Notes: a model not told the origin generated them from the letters alone. A DNA stretch of 64,000 nt from Onchocerca volvulus (GCA_000499405.2 HG738138.1:21524824-21588823), one strand, 5' to 3'. Counted from the first letter of the stretch, positions 51,979-64,000 are shown. Program-made: numbers and translations.

Positions 51979-53786
51979 TCATATTTCTTCCATTTCCTCG
52001 TCCTGTTCATATTTCTTCACTTCTCGGGGTCGTACGAATACTCCGTGCTTATTTTCGCAAGTGAAATATCTGCACACTTACATTTTAACTTAAGATATTA
52101 ATATAATGTGATTTCCAAGGAAATTTCGAAAAATGGACTTTTTTTGGAAATTGAATTTATAACTTTGGGAACGTGGTATTTTGGAAACTTCAGTACTCTT
52201 ACAACTCAACTAATTAAGTCGATGGATGTATAAAACAAGGTTGTATCGGTTTTTTTTTTATCAAGAACAAATTTCTACATTGCTAAAGAGAACAAATTTT
52301 AACCTTTCACCATCAACACTCCCATCATGTTTACCAAACGGTTCATCGTATGCAACACCAATCCAATAACCATCTTTGAATTTAGTTGGTCCTATGTAGG
52401 ATATAACGCCTCTTTTCTCTTGTTGATTTGATATATGTACCGTGCAACGATCACCAACCTTGAACAATTATTATAAAGACTATTACCTCATTCTCTTTTC
52501 TTTTATTTAGGAGGTTTAAATATACTTTCCGCTCCCTAAATTATTAAAATCGCTAAAACCATTCCACATTCAAGCAATGTGTCTTCTGATGATGAATGTC
52601 TAGTCCCCAACAGATTATGAAACAATTTCTCATCATATGAGAGGAAGTTATAAGAGACATATAGTTTTATTTGCATTGAAATTATTTCATTTAATTCATC
52701 CAGAAGTAGATCACTATGATATCTATTAATAAAAATGATTCTTCCCAATATTCACTAAAATGAAATGAAATGCAAGCAAACCTTGAACTGCTTTGCTTCG
52801 TTTTCGGTTGCAGCAAGTGCATCGTATTTTATTTTCAAACCTTCACGTCGCTTCCATGCACGCAGTGAATCTGGACAAAATTATGGTGACTTCAATGTGA
52901 GTTACGAATATTTCAGTCTTTTGCTATAACAAAAAACTTCAAAAATATAAAACTGATCACCTTCACGTTCCTCATACTTTTCTTCGGATATCATGTATTT
53001 TCCAACTGTCGCAACATTTTCGTAATTGACAGGATTGCCGACAGAAGTATCCGAAACATGAATTTTCATCCCCGAAAATAATAATCATGAAAGATTATCA
53101 AGAAATGAAAAAAAACCTGGATTTAAAATCCTTACACTATTTTTTTGACGAACAGAATATGAAGAAAGAAAGGAAAATTTTCTTTTCTTATACTTGAAAA
53201 CTATAGTAGTATGTATGTTGGCGTACCATCAGTCACTCCTAAATTCTCAAGAGTAGTTTGGTCATCTGTCAACGATGATACGAATTTTCCATCTTTGTCA
53301 TGTAGTTCTGTTTGCATGCACTCAGCCGAACTACCAACAACTAACTGTAACTTTTCCTGAAAGAGAGAAAATTAATGGAAGTCTGCAAATGAAATTTCGC
53401 GAAGTCCAATCCCATAAATTCAAAGATATACAACAAAGGAATTCCAGTTTGCAGAAGAGATTCTGTACATGATTACAATTTAACTGTCTTAAATTCTGAT
53501 TCCGAAACTACCGCAAGACGATAAGTGGGATTGAGATACCCACATGGAATGCCTGCATTATATTACAGTTAAACTAATAAAGTAACCAAAATAACAAAAT
53601 GTTTTTCATTATAATCATAATCATCTTCATCGTGCGGTTAAGGTACAGAGAAATGATTCTGAGGGCAGAAAAAGAAACAAAACGAACTTTCAATTCGTGA
53701 AGGGTCATCGAAGCGGGATATCGCTTCTCATACGGATATTGTCGCAAGTTGGAAGTGATTGTCAGATTAAAAACTTTGGCTGCCAT
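51979..53786 (-). CDS. tbcb-1: Tubulin-folding cofactor B (UBL + CAP-Gly)
   Basis: Cytosolic tubulin chaperone that captures alpha-tubulin after CCT release and, with TBCE, takes part in heterodimer assembly and disassembly. Six exons: 53786-53688, 53356-53227, 53071-52961, 52870-52782, 52458-52304 and 52069-51979, giving 224 residues. The N-terminal ubiquitin-like domain starts AAKVFNLTITSN and includes YPASMTLHELK; the linker has NYENVATVGKYMISEEKYEER, then SLRAWKRR. The CAP-Gly domain runs from VGDRC through GVISYIGPTKFKDGYWIGV and DEPFGKHDGSVDGERYF to GVFVRP. The chain ends EEMEEI, the acidic C-terminus typical of TBCB and related to the tubulin tail. The intron before exon 3 is in frame only if its acceptor is TTTTCGG, ending GG rather than AG. 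The ORF read-through after 52304 is intron. Confidence 0.93.
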
Positions 53787-55278
53787 TTTGAGTTCTGAAA
53801 AAGATATGACTGAATGGTTTAATATTCTTCACTTTCTTTTTATTAAACTAAAATTGTCAAATTGTAACTGAATTACAATTTAACTATTTTAGAACTATTC
53901 TTTTGAATATATCGAAAATTGTCCCTTACGAATATATTTCATTGAGATGATGGGAATCATCAGAGAGACAGACTTTCCTTGCATTAGCAAGAGTATTGAC
54001 AAACATAAAAGCAGCGTATGTAAACTTCAGATCTATCCTCGTCGTCTTCCTATGAAAGGTGAAGATAGAAAGGTCAAGCTGAATGACAAAAGATCACATT
54101 ACATTACCCAATAGTCAGCACAACCTTACAGTCATGACAATCAGAGAAGAGATGATAAGTTCAAATATTGTTGAAATGAAGAGGATGACGGGGGAAATGA
54201 CTGATAGTATACGTTGAAAAGAGTAACTGAAGAGGGGACAAAGAAAGACTATGAAACGCAACAGATAGAGATATAAATGATCGATTGTACCAAGAGTATC
54301 CGAGGGGCCTCTCCCTTGCTTTTGTCATTTTCAATAATTGAATTCTTTCCCTGCTCTCCGTACACATTATTGATCATGTGCGTGTTTTCCCTGCGTAGAT
54401 GGATAGGGGACGAAATATAGATGGGTTGTGTTTTGTGTTGGCTAGAGATGAGAGGTCGAGGTCAAATAGATTAGCTATTGTCAGATGAGAACGAAAATTT
54501 CTAATATGAAATGACTTATTTGTATCATTAGAACTATCCAGAATATGTGAATATATGTTTGCTATCGCACAGCTGTATTCTAAACGTTAACCTACAGGAA
54601 AATTATGAGTGGGAATTGTCTTTCAGTTTTCCGTTTTTTGAGGTCAGTTGTGAATTAGGCAGTGAGGATGATGTAAATCGTTGTGTCGTGATTGCAACAT
54701 GTATGGGAAAAGCTTTTTCTAGACCGAAGATCTCCTAATGGTTGACAATGATTGGACCAACGGTTTGAGTTATCCTTATAAGATAAGGCCCACGGATTGC
54801 GAGGGAGAGCAGTACGAAAAGCTTGCGTCCATTTTGTGCGCGCCGTTTGATTATTAGTAATTTAGAAATTAGTGAGATGTTGTTTATGGTATATGACCAA
54901 GATATATTATTGTACTGCTATGCTGTATACTAATAAATACTGTAAGGAGATATAAATGCGTTTGGGATAAGATGCTCTAAGAAAGATTCGACATGAGTTA
55001 TCATAAGTTTTTGAAATTATTTATCAAATTTGTGAGTGTACGAAACTGTTTTTTAGATTCATTTTAATAAATCCATTTGTTTTCCTTTTCTGAATTTTTA
55101 ATGATATCATATTTGTGATATTCTTAGAATTGTTGTCTATTTGTAGTGCACTACAATATGTGCTGTTTTATTGAAGTAGAAGTTCAAATTACAATTCATT
55201 TATTTTTATACTATTTTTGAGAATTCGTTTTATGACACTGAAGAAAGCAATTAGGAATTAGTAAAATTTTAGAGGGCG

Positions 55279-55340
55279 TGTATGATTTCGAGAAATGTTA
55301 TATGATTTCGGGAAAATATGTATGATTTCGAAAACTGTGA
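55279..55340. repeat. Three-copy 20-base tandem repeat
   Basis: TATGATTTCG occurs at 55281, 55301 and 55321, exactly 20 bases apart, followed by related A-rich 10-base segments. It lies upstream of the SERTA gene. Confidence 0.85.
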
Positions 55341-56053
55341 ATAACATCCGAGCAATTTTTTCGACAGATTTAAGTGAAGCAAACATTTGCGTGGTTCTAA
55401 AGATCATTGGCGCAATACTGTGCATCTTCATTTCGAAAAATAATCGATTTCTGTTTATGGCGACCTTCAGTCTGTCTTGTTCAGCTCATAGATAACTACT
55501 AATTGATGTGGTGAAGAGAAGTGTTCTTAACAAATGGAATGTCATCATAGGTTTCCGAAGAGCAAAACTGTGAGTCAAGACTCACAAATTCCCGTAAAAC
55601 AAATCGTGCGTTTTGTTTTTAAGTTCAAGCGCATTTCATTCAGAGACACTTGCTAGATCGTAGTTCAGCAAGGAGGATGAAGTTAATAATTCGGATTTGA
55701 ATTGTTTATGATTGCCTTCGTATGAAATCTCAGATGCCATCTAGAATCGCTCTCGTCACTTTCCTCTCTTTCTATTATATTAACGATCGATAGAACGGAA
55801 TTATGTATAAACAAGCAGCAGCAACTGACGACGACGACTCATACTAGTTTTCACAAACGATAGTCAATTGTTCGATACTCCATCATGCGATGTTGTGACT
55901 AGTGAAATACGTCGTCATGTATGCACTACATCGTCATATTATCAGATAAATAATAGTAAGGGAGAGTGGAGAGATTCGGCATGACGCCGTTTAACTAAAT
56001 CCTCAAAGTTGTAGGTTAATTCACGAATAGATGGATGGATGGATGGGATGGTC

Positions 56054-56270
56054 GAGCACACCCACCAACACACCATTGGCTTCTCTCTTCCTTCCCCATT
56101 TGATTCCGTCCTTGCTGCTTAACACTCTCGCACTCGCCTTATCAGCAACTCTCCTCCATCTGTTATCACAACCCTTCCTCCTACAGTTTTATCATCAGCT
56201 CTCTTTCATATCATTCATTTCTCTCCACATTATATACGTGTGGAATGTTTGTGTGAGGGAGAGAGAGAAC
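56054..56270 (+). promoter_or_regulatory. Possible CT-rich promoter / leader of the SERTA gene
   Basis: A pyrimidine-rich tract (CTTCTCTCTTCCTTCCCC, then CACTCTCGCACTCGCC, then CTCCTCCATC) ending in GGGAGAGAGAGAACG stands out from the AT-rich background. It lies about 450 bases before the proposed ATG. Composition alone supports the call; no defined motif is claimed. Confidence 0.3.
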
Positions 56271-56726
56271 GAACATCGTGATGCTCGTAAGACATTGTTA
56301 TTATGTCTCCAAACTAATGAGTTGATTGAGCATGCTCGTATCCTTTGTTAGGCCTTAACTACCTCTTGATAGTATTTTGTAATAATGATCGATAAAGGTT
56401 GAACGAAGATAAGTAAAATGGAACAGATGATATCCATTTCTAGTGCTGTTATTGATACACTCTGTAACTATTAGTTTTAACAACATTTTTTAATGAAAAC
56501 AATTGTTTCTGTTTATATTCATGCTTCATCTTTCTTTCTCATCTCTGATTTAGATTACGAATTTCGAGTTATTTGTTGCAAATTTCATTTGTTAATCATT
56601 ACTTGGAACACAAATCATTGCAAAAGTTTAATTTTTCATGCTATTAACGTTCTCTCATCAAGTAATTTGCAGATTTTGTATATTCTGCTGTTGATCAGCC
56701 ATTACTTTAAACTTGCTGAAAAAAAA

Positions 56727-58642
56727 ATGATAGTATTATTTGCGCTTTCACAGTCCAGCTATTCATCGTCTTCAGATAGACGGAAGCTTGATGATCGGGC
56801 ATGTAACTTGGTAGACGATGTATCGTCTGCTTCAGTATCTTTGTTGAATAGCAATACTTTTGTCAGTTCGATCCTTACATCCGATAACAACGCTTCTTCT
56901 ATAAACTATCGACAACCATTCATCAAATTGGAGCAGTCGTGGTTCTTTTTTGAGTTTTTGTTTACAAAAAAGGGACAGTTTCTTTTTGGGATGTTGAGAA
57001 GAGGATGAAATTTCCGGATCGGAAACTCTGATAGACATCTATCTAATCTTTTTTTTGTTTGCAGTATAAATGAGCCTGTATTGGAAATGGATTTGGAAAA
57101 GAATGGCGGCTTGGACAATTCGTCCATCCATTTCGATGAGTCTTCCAGTTTTGATGCAAGGTTTTTTTTTTTTTTTGTTGAATTATTTCAACTTTGTCGA
57201 TTTTCTTCACTTCTTTCAATTTTATGAATTTGAATGAAGTGAAATGAATCTTATTTTCAAGTTTTCTTATTTATGCAGTTTTTTTCTTCTTTTTTTTTTT
57301 TGTCACTGTGCATATGTATTGTCCATTCACGTGACTGTTTTTCTTTTTCAGCTCAGTTATGAACGAGTCAGCCAGTTTGAACGAACATCGACGAACGATT
57401 CTCGATCTTTCGATCTCTAAAATTCAGACGATGAACGCGTCAAACGTTGCAGTATCGCTGCGCAAGTCACTCCTTATTTACAATACGATGAAATCTCTGC
57501 AGGTTCATTTTCCTATGCGATTTTTTTTTTTTTTTATTTTTTTGTGGTAGCTAAAGTTCGGAGAAATTTTCCGGGCAACAAATGTTTATTTACAATTATT
57601 TTATTAGGATCAATCTTATACTGCAATCACTTCAGTATTCTTTGAATAGTTGCTAAGAATCGCTTCAAGTCTATTTGAGGAGGTTTCAACGTTATAAATT
57701 CGAGCTGAACTGAAGTGAAGAGGCGAATTCGTCCCTCCAAGTTTATTATTTATAGCAAGATCTTGACACATGTGGCATTTTGGTATGTGACAGTGTGATA
57801 GAGAGAGGAAATGAAGTAATCGATAATGATGTGGAGATGCTGGAGGCAAATGAATTTGAAGAAGTGAACTGGAAACATCCGGTTTCGGATTTCAGTTGTA
57901 ATATCGGCAGAGACAATAATTCGTGTAATCAGCATTTAAATTATGATTGGCCATGGGGCACTCTGATTAATACAAATCAAGATACGATGCAGGTAGATTA
58001 TCTTGTTCAAGTAGTAGAATCTTTTTGGAATTCTCAAGTTAGTTCTCTGACCATTATCAATAGATATTCTTGCAATCAAATAAATAAATATAAATATTTT
58101 TAGTTTTGCTGCGTTTAATTGCTGTGGTTTATCTCGCAGAGGCTAGCATTTTGTTAGCATTAGGAATCCATTCTCATAATATAATAGACAACTTTTCGCT
58201 GTACTTGTGAATAAGAAAAATTTATTTGTTTTCTGTAACTTTGAAGCTGGTATTTCATAGCAACTGAAAGGCATGGAAGACATCTCTTTTTTCATTTTTA
58301 AAGGTTTTAAAATATAAAGAATTTTATTCAGAGTCTCGTTTTGCAGGGTGAATTGTAAAACTGTTAAAAACCGATAAATTTCAGGATTCGGAAAAATATG
58401 AGAGTGATAACGTGTTTACTTTGACGAGCAACACTGACTTGTTTAATACAGGAAATATCTGGAGCAATTCGGATTCTACAGATTCATCTGCATTCGTCGA
58501 TGATTATTTGGGAATGTTATGTGCTTGGGAAGATGAGAATTACAACCCGCTTACCAACTGCAATCTCACGCGAGCGGAAATAATGAATATGTTTCATTTG
58601 CCATCATATCATCTGAACAATCAGTTAATCTCTCAGGCCTGA
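56727..58642 (+). CDS. SERTA-domain protein (SERTAD/Taranis-like)
   Basis: Probable nuclear cofactor; SERTA proteins in flies and vertebrates (Taranis, SERTAD1-4, CDCA4) act in transcription and cell-cycle control. Proposed exons 56727-56938, 57065-57160, 57352-57502, 57804-57992 and 58385-58642 keep frame and give about 301 residues. Exon 3 holds the SERTA motif: RRTILDLSISKIQ, then SLRKSLLIYNTMKSLQ. The N-terminus is Ser-rich and disordered (SSYSSSSDRRK). The last exon is acidic and aromatic (SAFVDDYLGMLCAWEDENY), resembling the C-terminal activation-type segments of this family, which is inference. The start is uncertain: CTTTCACAG at 56752 could be an acceptor, with the true ATG upstream. 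The exon 4 acceptor (GATAGAG) is weak and was chosen for frame. A very long T-rich tract follows the stop. Confidence 0.72.
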
Positions 58643-61600
58643 ATTATTTACGTTGGGGCATGTATGATTTTTGGAAAGTGTTTATATTGATGGGTTATAT
58701 TGATCTTTGTCATTTTTAAAGCTCCATTTACTAAAATATATTCTTCTTACAGTTCATTGTATTTGATTCCAATTTTTAGCTTAGGAGTTCATTCCATTGT
58801 TCCATCGGAGTAAATACGTCCAATATACTTTTTTTTAAATGGTTTTTATTTACTATAAACTTGTGTCGTTACTCTATTCCCCACTTATTGCAGCCCCGCT
58901 GTTGTACATTGATTTGCAGGTTATAAAGACTCGTTTGAGGGATCGAGACAGGTTTTTAACGGATAAATAGGTGTGTTGAGCATTCCCGACTGAAAAAAAA
59001 ACAATTTTTTCCTCTTGGAAAATGTTTGCTTTTTTGCATGCATTTTTAAACACGCATGCTAAGCAGTATAGGGTGTTGTACACCGATGCTTCGACTTGCA
59101 TTTTTTATTGTGGTTAAAATCTATTTCGTTCTATTCTTTTTTTTTTCTTCCATATCATAAAATTTTCTGGAATTTTCTGTAGATGCACTTCAGTAAATAC
59201 CTATTTTTCATTTTTCTTTGGTCTAAAAGATAAGTTTGAAAATACTTCCACTTCTTATTTTTCCTATTTTTTAAAAATCATTTTCTCTCAATAGAGATGT
59301 CTTTTAGGGCTTTGTGTTCTACTTTTTGTTTTTCTCAGATTTATTTATTAAGCCTGTAGAAAAGTCTTTATGGTAAAAAGACGAGACCAAATGGCTAACT
59401 AACTGGTTATGCTGCTGTCTCCCAATGTGCTTTCCCTCTTATTTCTTCAAAGATCGCACTGATTTTTTCGGTGAAGTTTTTATACGTATTTAGTGTGAGG
59501 AAGCATCATACTGCAGGCTTACATCAATTTCTCTTATTCCTATTACTTTTTTTTGCTTATCGCATTATATTTACTTTAAATCATTTTTATCTCTTGCATT
59601 CATATGATTTATCATTTTGGTGCATGATTTTTATTCATTTCTATCATTTTTTCCTTTTTTTTCTGTATCGAAAATATAGAAATTATTATGAGAGAACGGT
59701 TTTAAAACACTTGTTTATATTTTGAGATCTCGCTGATTTAAAAAAGTGCATTTGCTTATTGAGAAAACACCGGATACTGGAAGCATTTTACTAATTATTG
59801 TGTATATATTTTGTCTAGTGCCGTTTATGAACAGTAATGTGATATAAGCTTTTGACCTCATTTGATATTTCATTGTGTTCTTTTGCTTTTCAGTGCACTG
59901 AATTTTTTCTTTTATATATCCACATTGAAGGCTGAGGAATGGGGTGAATTAGCAGCTACCGCTAATTAGTTAGATTATGTGTATCACAATTCGAATTTTT
60001 GGTTAAAGTAAAGAGTTAAGCAAATTAAATTTCACTGAATCGATGCCTCATTAGGTATGCTTATAATATTGCTTGTTCCATTCTATCGTTGAATCCGTCT
60101 TTTGTTTTAAGTTTTTATTTGTTTTTTTGTTTGAAATTTTGACGTTATATGTTAATCTTTCTTTATATGTTGTTTTTTTTTTTTGTGAATAATTCTTGAG
60201 AAAAAAGCGTTTAAGGGCAACATCAAATTATTCTTGCAAATTATGTTTGATATAAATGCCGAGACTGGACATTTTCTTTGTTGTATACGAATATCGAGCA
60301 TTCGACAAAAATATAAGTTAGTCTGAGGTTAAGTTATTCTCATCCATTGTATATCTGATCTAAGGTGAGACTTTATTTTGTCTTTCTGGAATTCTCACTT
60401 GTCCAAACTTTAATAATTGGATCCAAATTTCCATTTTCCGTGCGATTTTTTTTTTTTTTGTAATAAGAAAACGAGTCATGTTATAGTGCAGCTTTATTAT
60501 ACATTCATTTTTCACTAATTTATTTTGATTGTTGTTTTATTGTTCGATGCCATGCCAAGTTTATTTTATTCCATGTGCTATCATATTTTGCAGAGTGAGA
60601 TATCATCAATACACTTTTGAAGTGCTATTATGACTATCTTTTTTTTTTTTTTTTTTTTGGAGTGATCATTATGACCAATTAAAAAGAAGATGCTGACGAG
60701 AAGCATATTTAGTTTGAGTTTTTCTGGGTTTTTTTGGAATTTATTGTTAGATAGTAAACGTATGCAGTAGATATCTCACTGAATAATCCTTTTACATTGT
60801 ATATACTTGTAAGTTGTCTAGTATACATATGCTGGAATGTCTTAATGTATGTGTAAATTTACTGCACCAGTAATTCATGTAATTGCGATATTATTGTTTT
60901 ATAGTTCAAATATCTTGTAATTTTTATATTATCGATATTTTATTTTATCATTAATTTATTGGTTTACTACTTTGGAACATAATTTAAAAAAAACATCTCC
61001 AGTATCACCGTGTAAGTTCTCAGAATCTTATCTTCTGAGTTTAAGGCTCTGCTCAAGAGAGCTAAAAAGCATATATCCATTTCTTTTGCCAGATGCGGAT
61101 GTTTTGCTGTCTCCTTCTCTCCTTAGGTTTCTTATTTTTCGATTGGTTGTCAATTTATAGCGGCTTACAAGGTTATTTTTCAGCAATTTCTTAATTTCAG
61201 TAAAAACTTGAAAATCAAATTTATACTCATGTTAGCAGAAATAGAAACTGAGAAGATGAAAAAATCTAGCATTCAACAGTGAATAGTCTCAGCACTGTGT
61301 AAGCCTGTATTATCATGTATAATTGTAAAGTTGTAATAGAACGGGGAAGATTGTTCACGGCCTTCTGATTGCTACTGTTACTCTTGATTGGAACTTAATT
61401 GTTCTCCAGTGGAGTAATTTATGTCCCTTTAAGCGTTAAGGTGAAATTATTCTGTTTTTCTCTTCCTTTTTTTTTTTTCTTCGAAGTATTCGTTTAATTG
61501 GACGTTGTTGTCTGACTCCTGAATGACCTCCTTGTTGTCTTAACATTTTTCATCATTTTATTTTATCTAATGTAATTCTAGGTTCTTTCATTCGTGCTAG

Positions 61601-62350
61601 TAGTGTGTTTTAATTATCGATTGACCACACCAGTTTACAGTTTTCTTTGAGTAACAACGATATTTCGTTATGTATTTGTGTATCATACATTTATATATTT
61701 AATATTTATAATAACTACTAGATTGTATGACTGGACCTGGAATTTATGATTAATTTCTTATCACTTTGTACATTCAATTCTAATGTTCCTTTTTTGCGCT
61801 GTTTATTAGAAATTTAACTCTTTTGTTCTAATCTCTCGTTAATTCCAATTAAAAAAGGATCTACTGTTTTGAACTTTGTTAGATAATGTTTATTATTTTG
61901 GTATTAGTTGTTCATCAGATTTTTCTTTGTAATTTCATTTTTTGGATAGAAGTAAAATTGTTGCAATTTTGAAATAGCGCGTTTTCTTTGCATATAACAC
62001 ACTAAAGTATGAAATCTTATGGGATACTTTTCAGGTTATCTGTAAAATTAGGAGCGGGAAAGGCTTATATGTTTGGGGTTTTATAGAACATTTAATTGAT
62101 TGTATCTTTGAAGAATTTAATTTTTGATCCCATTGTATATTTTTTGTCGACGAATTGCTGGGCATCAATTTTAATGGTATAATTGATTAGTTTTCTTATC
62201 AGTTTCGGTAGTGCAGTGTAACACATCAGTTAAGTACTCCTAGCACTCTCTTTTGGTCGCGTTGTTGACATGTTTCAAATGAAAGAGAGGTCGTTGGTTA
62301 TTGTTAATTTATTAATCGAATGTTATAGTTTCACTTGGCCAATAAAGCAT
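58643..62350 (+). other. Long T-rich tract, possible 3' UTR of the SERTA gene
   Basis: 3.7 kb with strong T over A excess on the plus strand, many T runs of 10 or more, and no convincing coding exon. Two copies of TGTATATA, the core of PUF (Pumilio) protein binding sites, occur near 59803 and 60799. The first AATAAA I noticed near the far end is at 62341. Strand asymmetry and lack of genes fit a very long 3' UTR, or simply a T-rich intergenic region. Confidence 0.35.
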
Positions 62351-63023
62351 TTCTTTTTTGGGTAGAATCGATAATCCTCAGTATCTTATATTGTTAGAGT
62401 GACAAGATTCGTAATTATTTTTAGAATCTGCTTGTGGGAAAATATCACCTTCATCGATTTCAAAACTGCTGGATTTAATTTTTTGAGTAAATATTTTAGA
62501 GAAGCAGAATTTATCACTAATTAAGGTTATTTTCATTCCCATTCTATTATTTTGCGCATATTTCTTTAATAAAGTACGATAATGGGTTAACAGTAAATGA
62601 AGAGGAAAATATGAGTCTGAGCTGACATGGCTGAATATTAAGTTCGACCTGTTATCTTCCTCCAACAGATGCAGCTGCAGGCCACTTGCAGACTGAAAAT
62701 ATTTATATACATATATATTTAAACTGTGCTGCAATTTAATTCCTCATCATTTGATCTTTTGAAGAAAAGTTAAATTACTTCAACAAGACCGGAAACCTGT
62801 TCTAATCTGTCTGCTACATTACATTGTTTAACCTACAGTAATCACTGTGAACTTTGGTCTTCTCAGATGCAGAAGAAATTTGTTCTTTGATAAGAATTGT
62901 CGAGAAGAGTTGACAAGGCCAGTTATAAAATGTTTTGCGACTGTTGAAGTCATTTCAGTTTCGTTTTAGTTCAATGTCTTTTCTAGAAAATTTATCCTTT
63001 TTTTTAATGCAGGTACAGAAAGG
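62351..63023. other. Upstream flank of the SCCPDH-like gene
   Basis: About 670 bases. A 118-residue minus-strand frame (62378-62734) is present but resembles nothing known and is crossed by AT-rich runs. A run of T then AATGCAG just before 63013 is a good trans-splice or cis acceptor, 11 bases before the ATG of the next gene. Confidence 0.5.
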
Positions 63024-64000
63024 ATGTCACGTTACGATATTGTATTATATGGTGCCAGTGGTTTCACGGGAGCCTATGTTCTTAAATTATTGGTTAAGGA
63101 GCAGAATCAGCAGAATGTGAGCTTTGCTGTTGCAGGGCGAAGTGAAGCTCGATTAAAGAAATTGCTCGAAAATACGAGTAAAGAAATGGGTAAATCATAC
63201 TATCAAATTTTTGTATTCTTTCATCAAAATGCCAATATTACTTAAAGTTTTTCCATCAAGAAAAATAATGATTCTTTGTATTAGAAAGCAGCCACATTAA
63301 GTATGCCAGAGATAATTCGATCACCATGGAACTGAAAAGAGGAAGGAGATAAGAAGAGAAAAAAAAACGGAACATTTTTTTGTTGTGAGAAAGTATGAAA
63401 ATTTTCGATACATGAAATCATGTAATTCTTTAGGCAAAGATCTACAAAATATCCCCATAATTATTGCCAACAGTCATGATGAATCTACACTAGCAGCAAT
63501 GGCGAAGCAAGCAAAAGTCATTATAAATGTTGTTGGTCCTGTAAGTTTCTTGTATCAATTGACAATCTTTTCGTGAAATTTGTCAATACCAATTGAAATA
63601 AATGCTAAAAATTCCAATGCATTCACTTTATATATTTTTATATGTTTCATTAAGCATATAAATATAGAAAAGTGTATGTTTTTAAATGCTCTTTTCCATT
63701 TTATGCTTTATTTATCTTTTGTTGCAGTATCGATTATATGGCGAAGCAGTTGTGAAGGCTGCTGTGGAAAATGGTGCTAGTCATGTGGATATTTCGGGAG
63801 AACCTGCGGTAATGATTTTTATATTTGCATTTTGCTGCAAATATTTTTTCAAGTTGTTTAATTGGCTATTATAAATTTATCCAGTTTTATTGCAGTTCTT
63901 GGAATCGATGCAAATGAAATATAATGATATTGCTCAAAAAAAAGGTTTATATGTGGTTGGTGCATGTGGTTGGGATAGTATTCCTTGTGATTTGGGTGTT
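63024..64000 (+). CDS. SCCPDH: Saccharopine dehydrogenase-like oxidoreductase, 5' part
   Basis: N-terminal part of an SCCPDH-type protein; vertebrate SCCPDH is found on membranes and lipid droplets and its reaction is not established. Exons 63024-63189, 63434-63540, 63728-63808 and 63896 to the window edge join in frame. The chain starts SRYDIVLYGASGFTGAYVLKLL, a Rossmann nucleotide-binding fold with GASGFTG at about residues 10-16, then FAVAGRSEARLKKLL, then VIINVVGP near 90, YRLYGEAVVKAAVENGASHVD, and GACGWDSIPCDLGV at the edge, the conserved motif of this family. The ATG follows a TTTAATGCAG acceptor by 11 bases, so a spliced leader could attach here. The gene is truncated by the window, not by mutation. 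Confidence 0.93.

Larger units (their letters stand above)
53787..56726. other. Divergent intergenic spacer (TBCB / SERTA gene)
   Basis: 2.9 kb between two gene starts that point away from each other. It includes a 20-base-period tandem repeat at 55279-55340 and, from about 56050 to 56270, a strikingly pyrimidine-rich, less AT-rich stretch before the SERTA gene. The 106-residue frame at 56031-56351 lies in that stretch and appears to be low-complexity Leu/Ser/Thr read-out of CT-rich DNA, not a gene. Confidence 0.5.

Noticed and set aside
52261..52303. TBCB reading through to KFVLFSNVEICS and stopping at 52261
   Set aside because: A donor AAAG/GTTAAA precedes it, and a downstream exon at 52069-51979 supplies the expected YF..GVFVRP and EEI C-terminus in frame.
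56031..56351. 106-codon plus-strand open frame before the SERTA gene
   Set aside because: The peptide is low-complexity Leu/Ser/Thr from a CT-rich tract, followed by RERENE from a GAGA run; a promoter or leader is more likely.
59471..59725. 84-codon plus-strand frame rich in Phe, Leu and Tyr
   Set aside because: It lies in the T-rich tract, where runs of TTT and TTA codons make hydrophobic peptides by chance; no signal or family pattern.
62378..62734. 118-codon minus-strand open frame
   Set aside because: No motif or family resemblance, no clear splice or leader context, and no neighbour on that strand; probably chance.

Overview
The window looks like nuclear DNA of a parasitic nematode, most likely a spirurid or filarial worm. 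It is AT-rich. The genes are split into small exons with T-rich TTTCAG-type 3' splice sites, and several starts sit just behind a possible trans-splice acceptor. The proteins are typical animal proteins with nematode-like features. The species cannot be named from the sequence alone. I saw no bacterial gene, transposase, rRNA, tRNA or CRISPR array.

Layout, left to right. Positions 44-3957 (minus) hold an ANKRD40-like ankyrin gene, followed by exons of an unrecognised gene, or a continuation of the same gene, that runs off the left edge. A 3.3 kb divergent spacer follows. From 7373 to 43440 (plus) lies one very large gene for a cubilin-like endocytic receptor. It has a signal peptide, a cubilin-type N-terminal assembly region, 8 EGF-like modules and, by my count, 27 CUB domains, which is the vertebrate cubilin layout. 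Its 4.3 kb fourth intron contains, on the minus strand, a complete and intronless gene for V-ATPase catalytic subunit A (vha-13).

From 45701 to 50269 there is a tandem pair of protein-L-isoaspartate O-methyltransferase (PCMT) loci: a decayed pseudogene followed by an intact five-exon gene. Convergent to it, 51979-53786 (minus) is tubulin-folding cofactor B (six exons, UBL plus CAP-Gly). At 56727-58642 (plus) is a SERTA-domain protein, a family of transcription and cell-cycle regulators, followed by a long T-rich non-coding tract. The window ends inside a saccharopine-dehydrogenase-like oxidoreductase gene (SCCPDH type, from 63024).

The most notable points are these: the complete cubilin architecture with an intronless V-ATPase gene nested in it (receptor uptake and vesicle acidification at one locus); three cubilin introns that keep frame only with GC-AG sites; a decayed duplicate exon inside cubilin; a near-perfect 50 bp hairpin in one of its introns; a TBCB intron whose only frame-consistent acceptor ends in GG; and the PCMT gene and pseudogene pair. 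Exon boundaries were derived by hand from reading frame, splice motifs and family knowledge, and none has been checked against transcripts.
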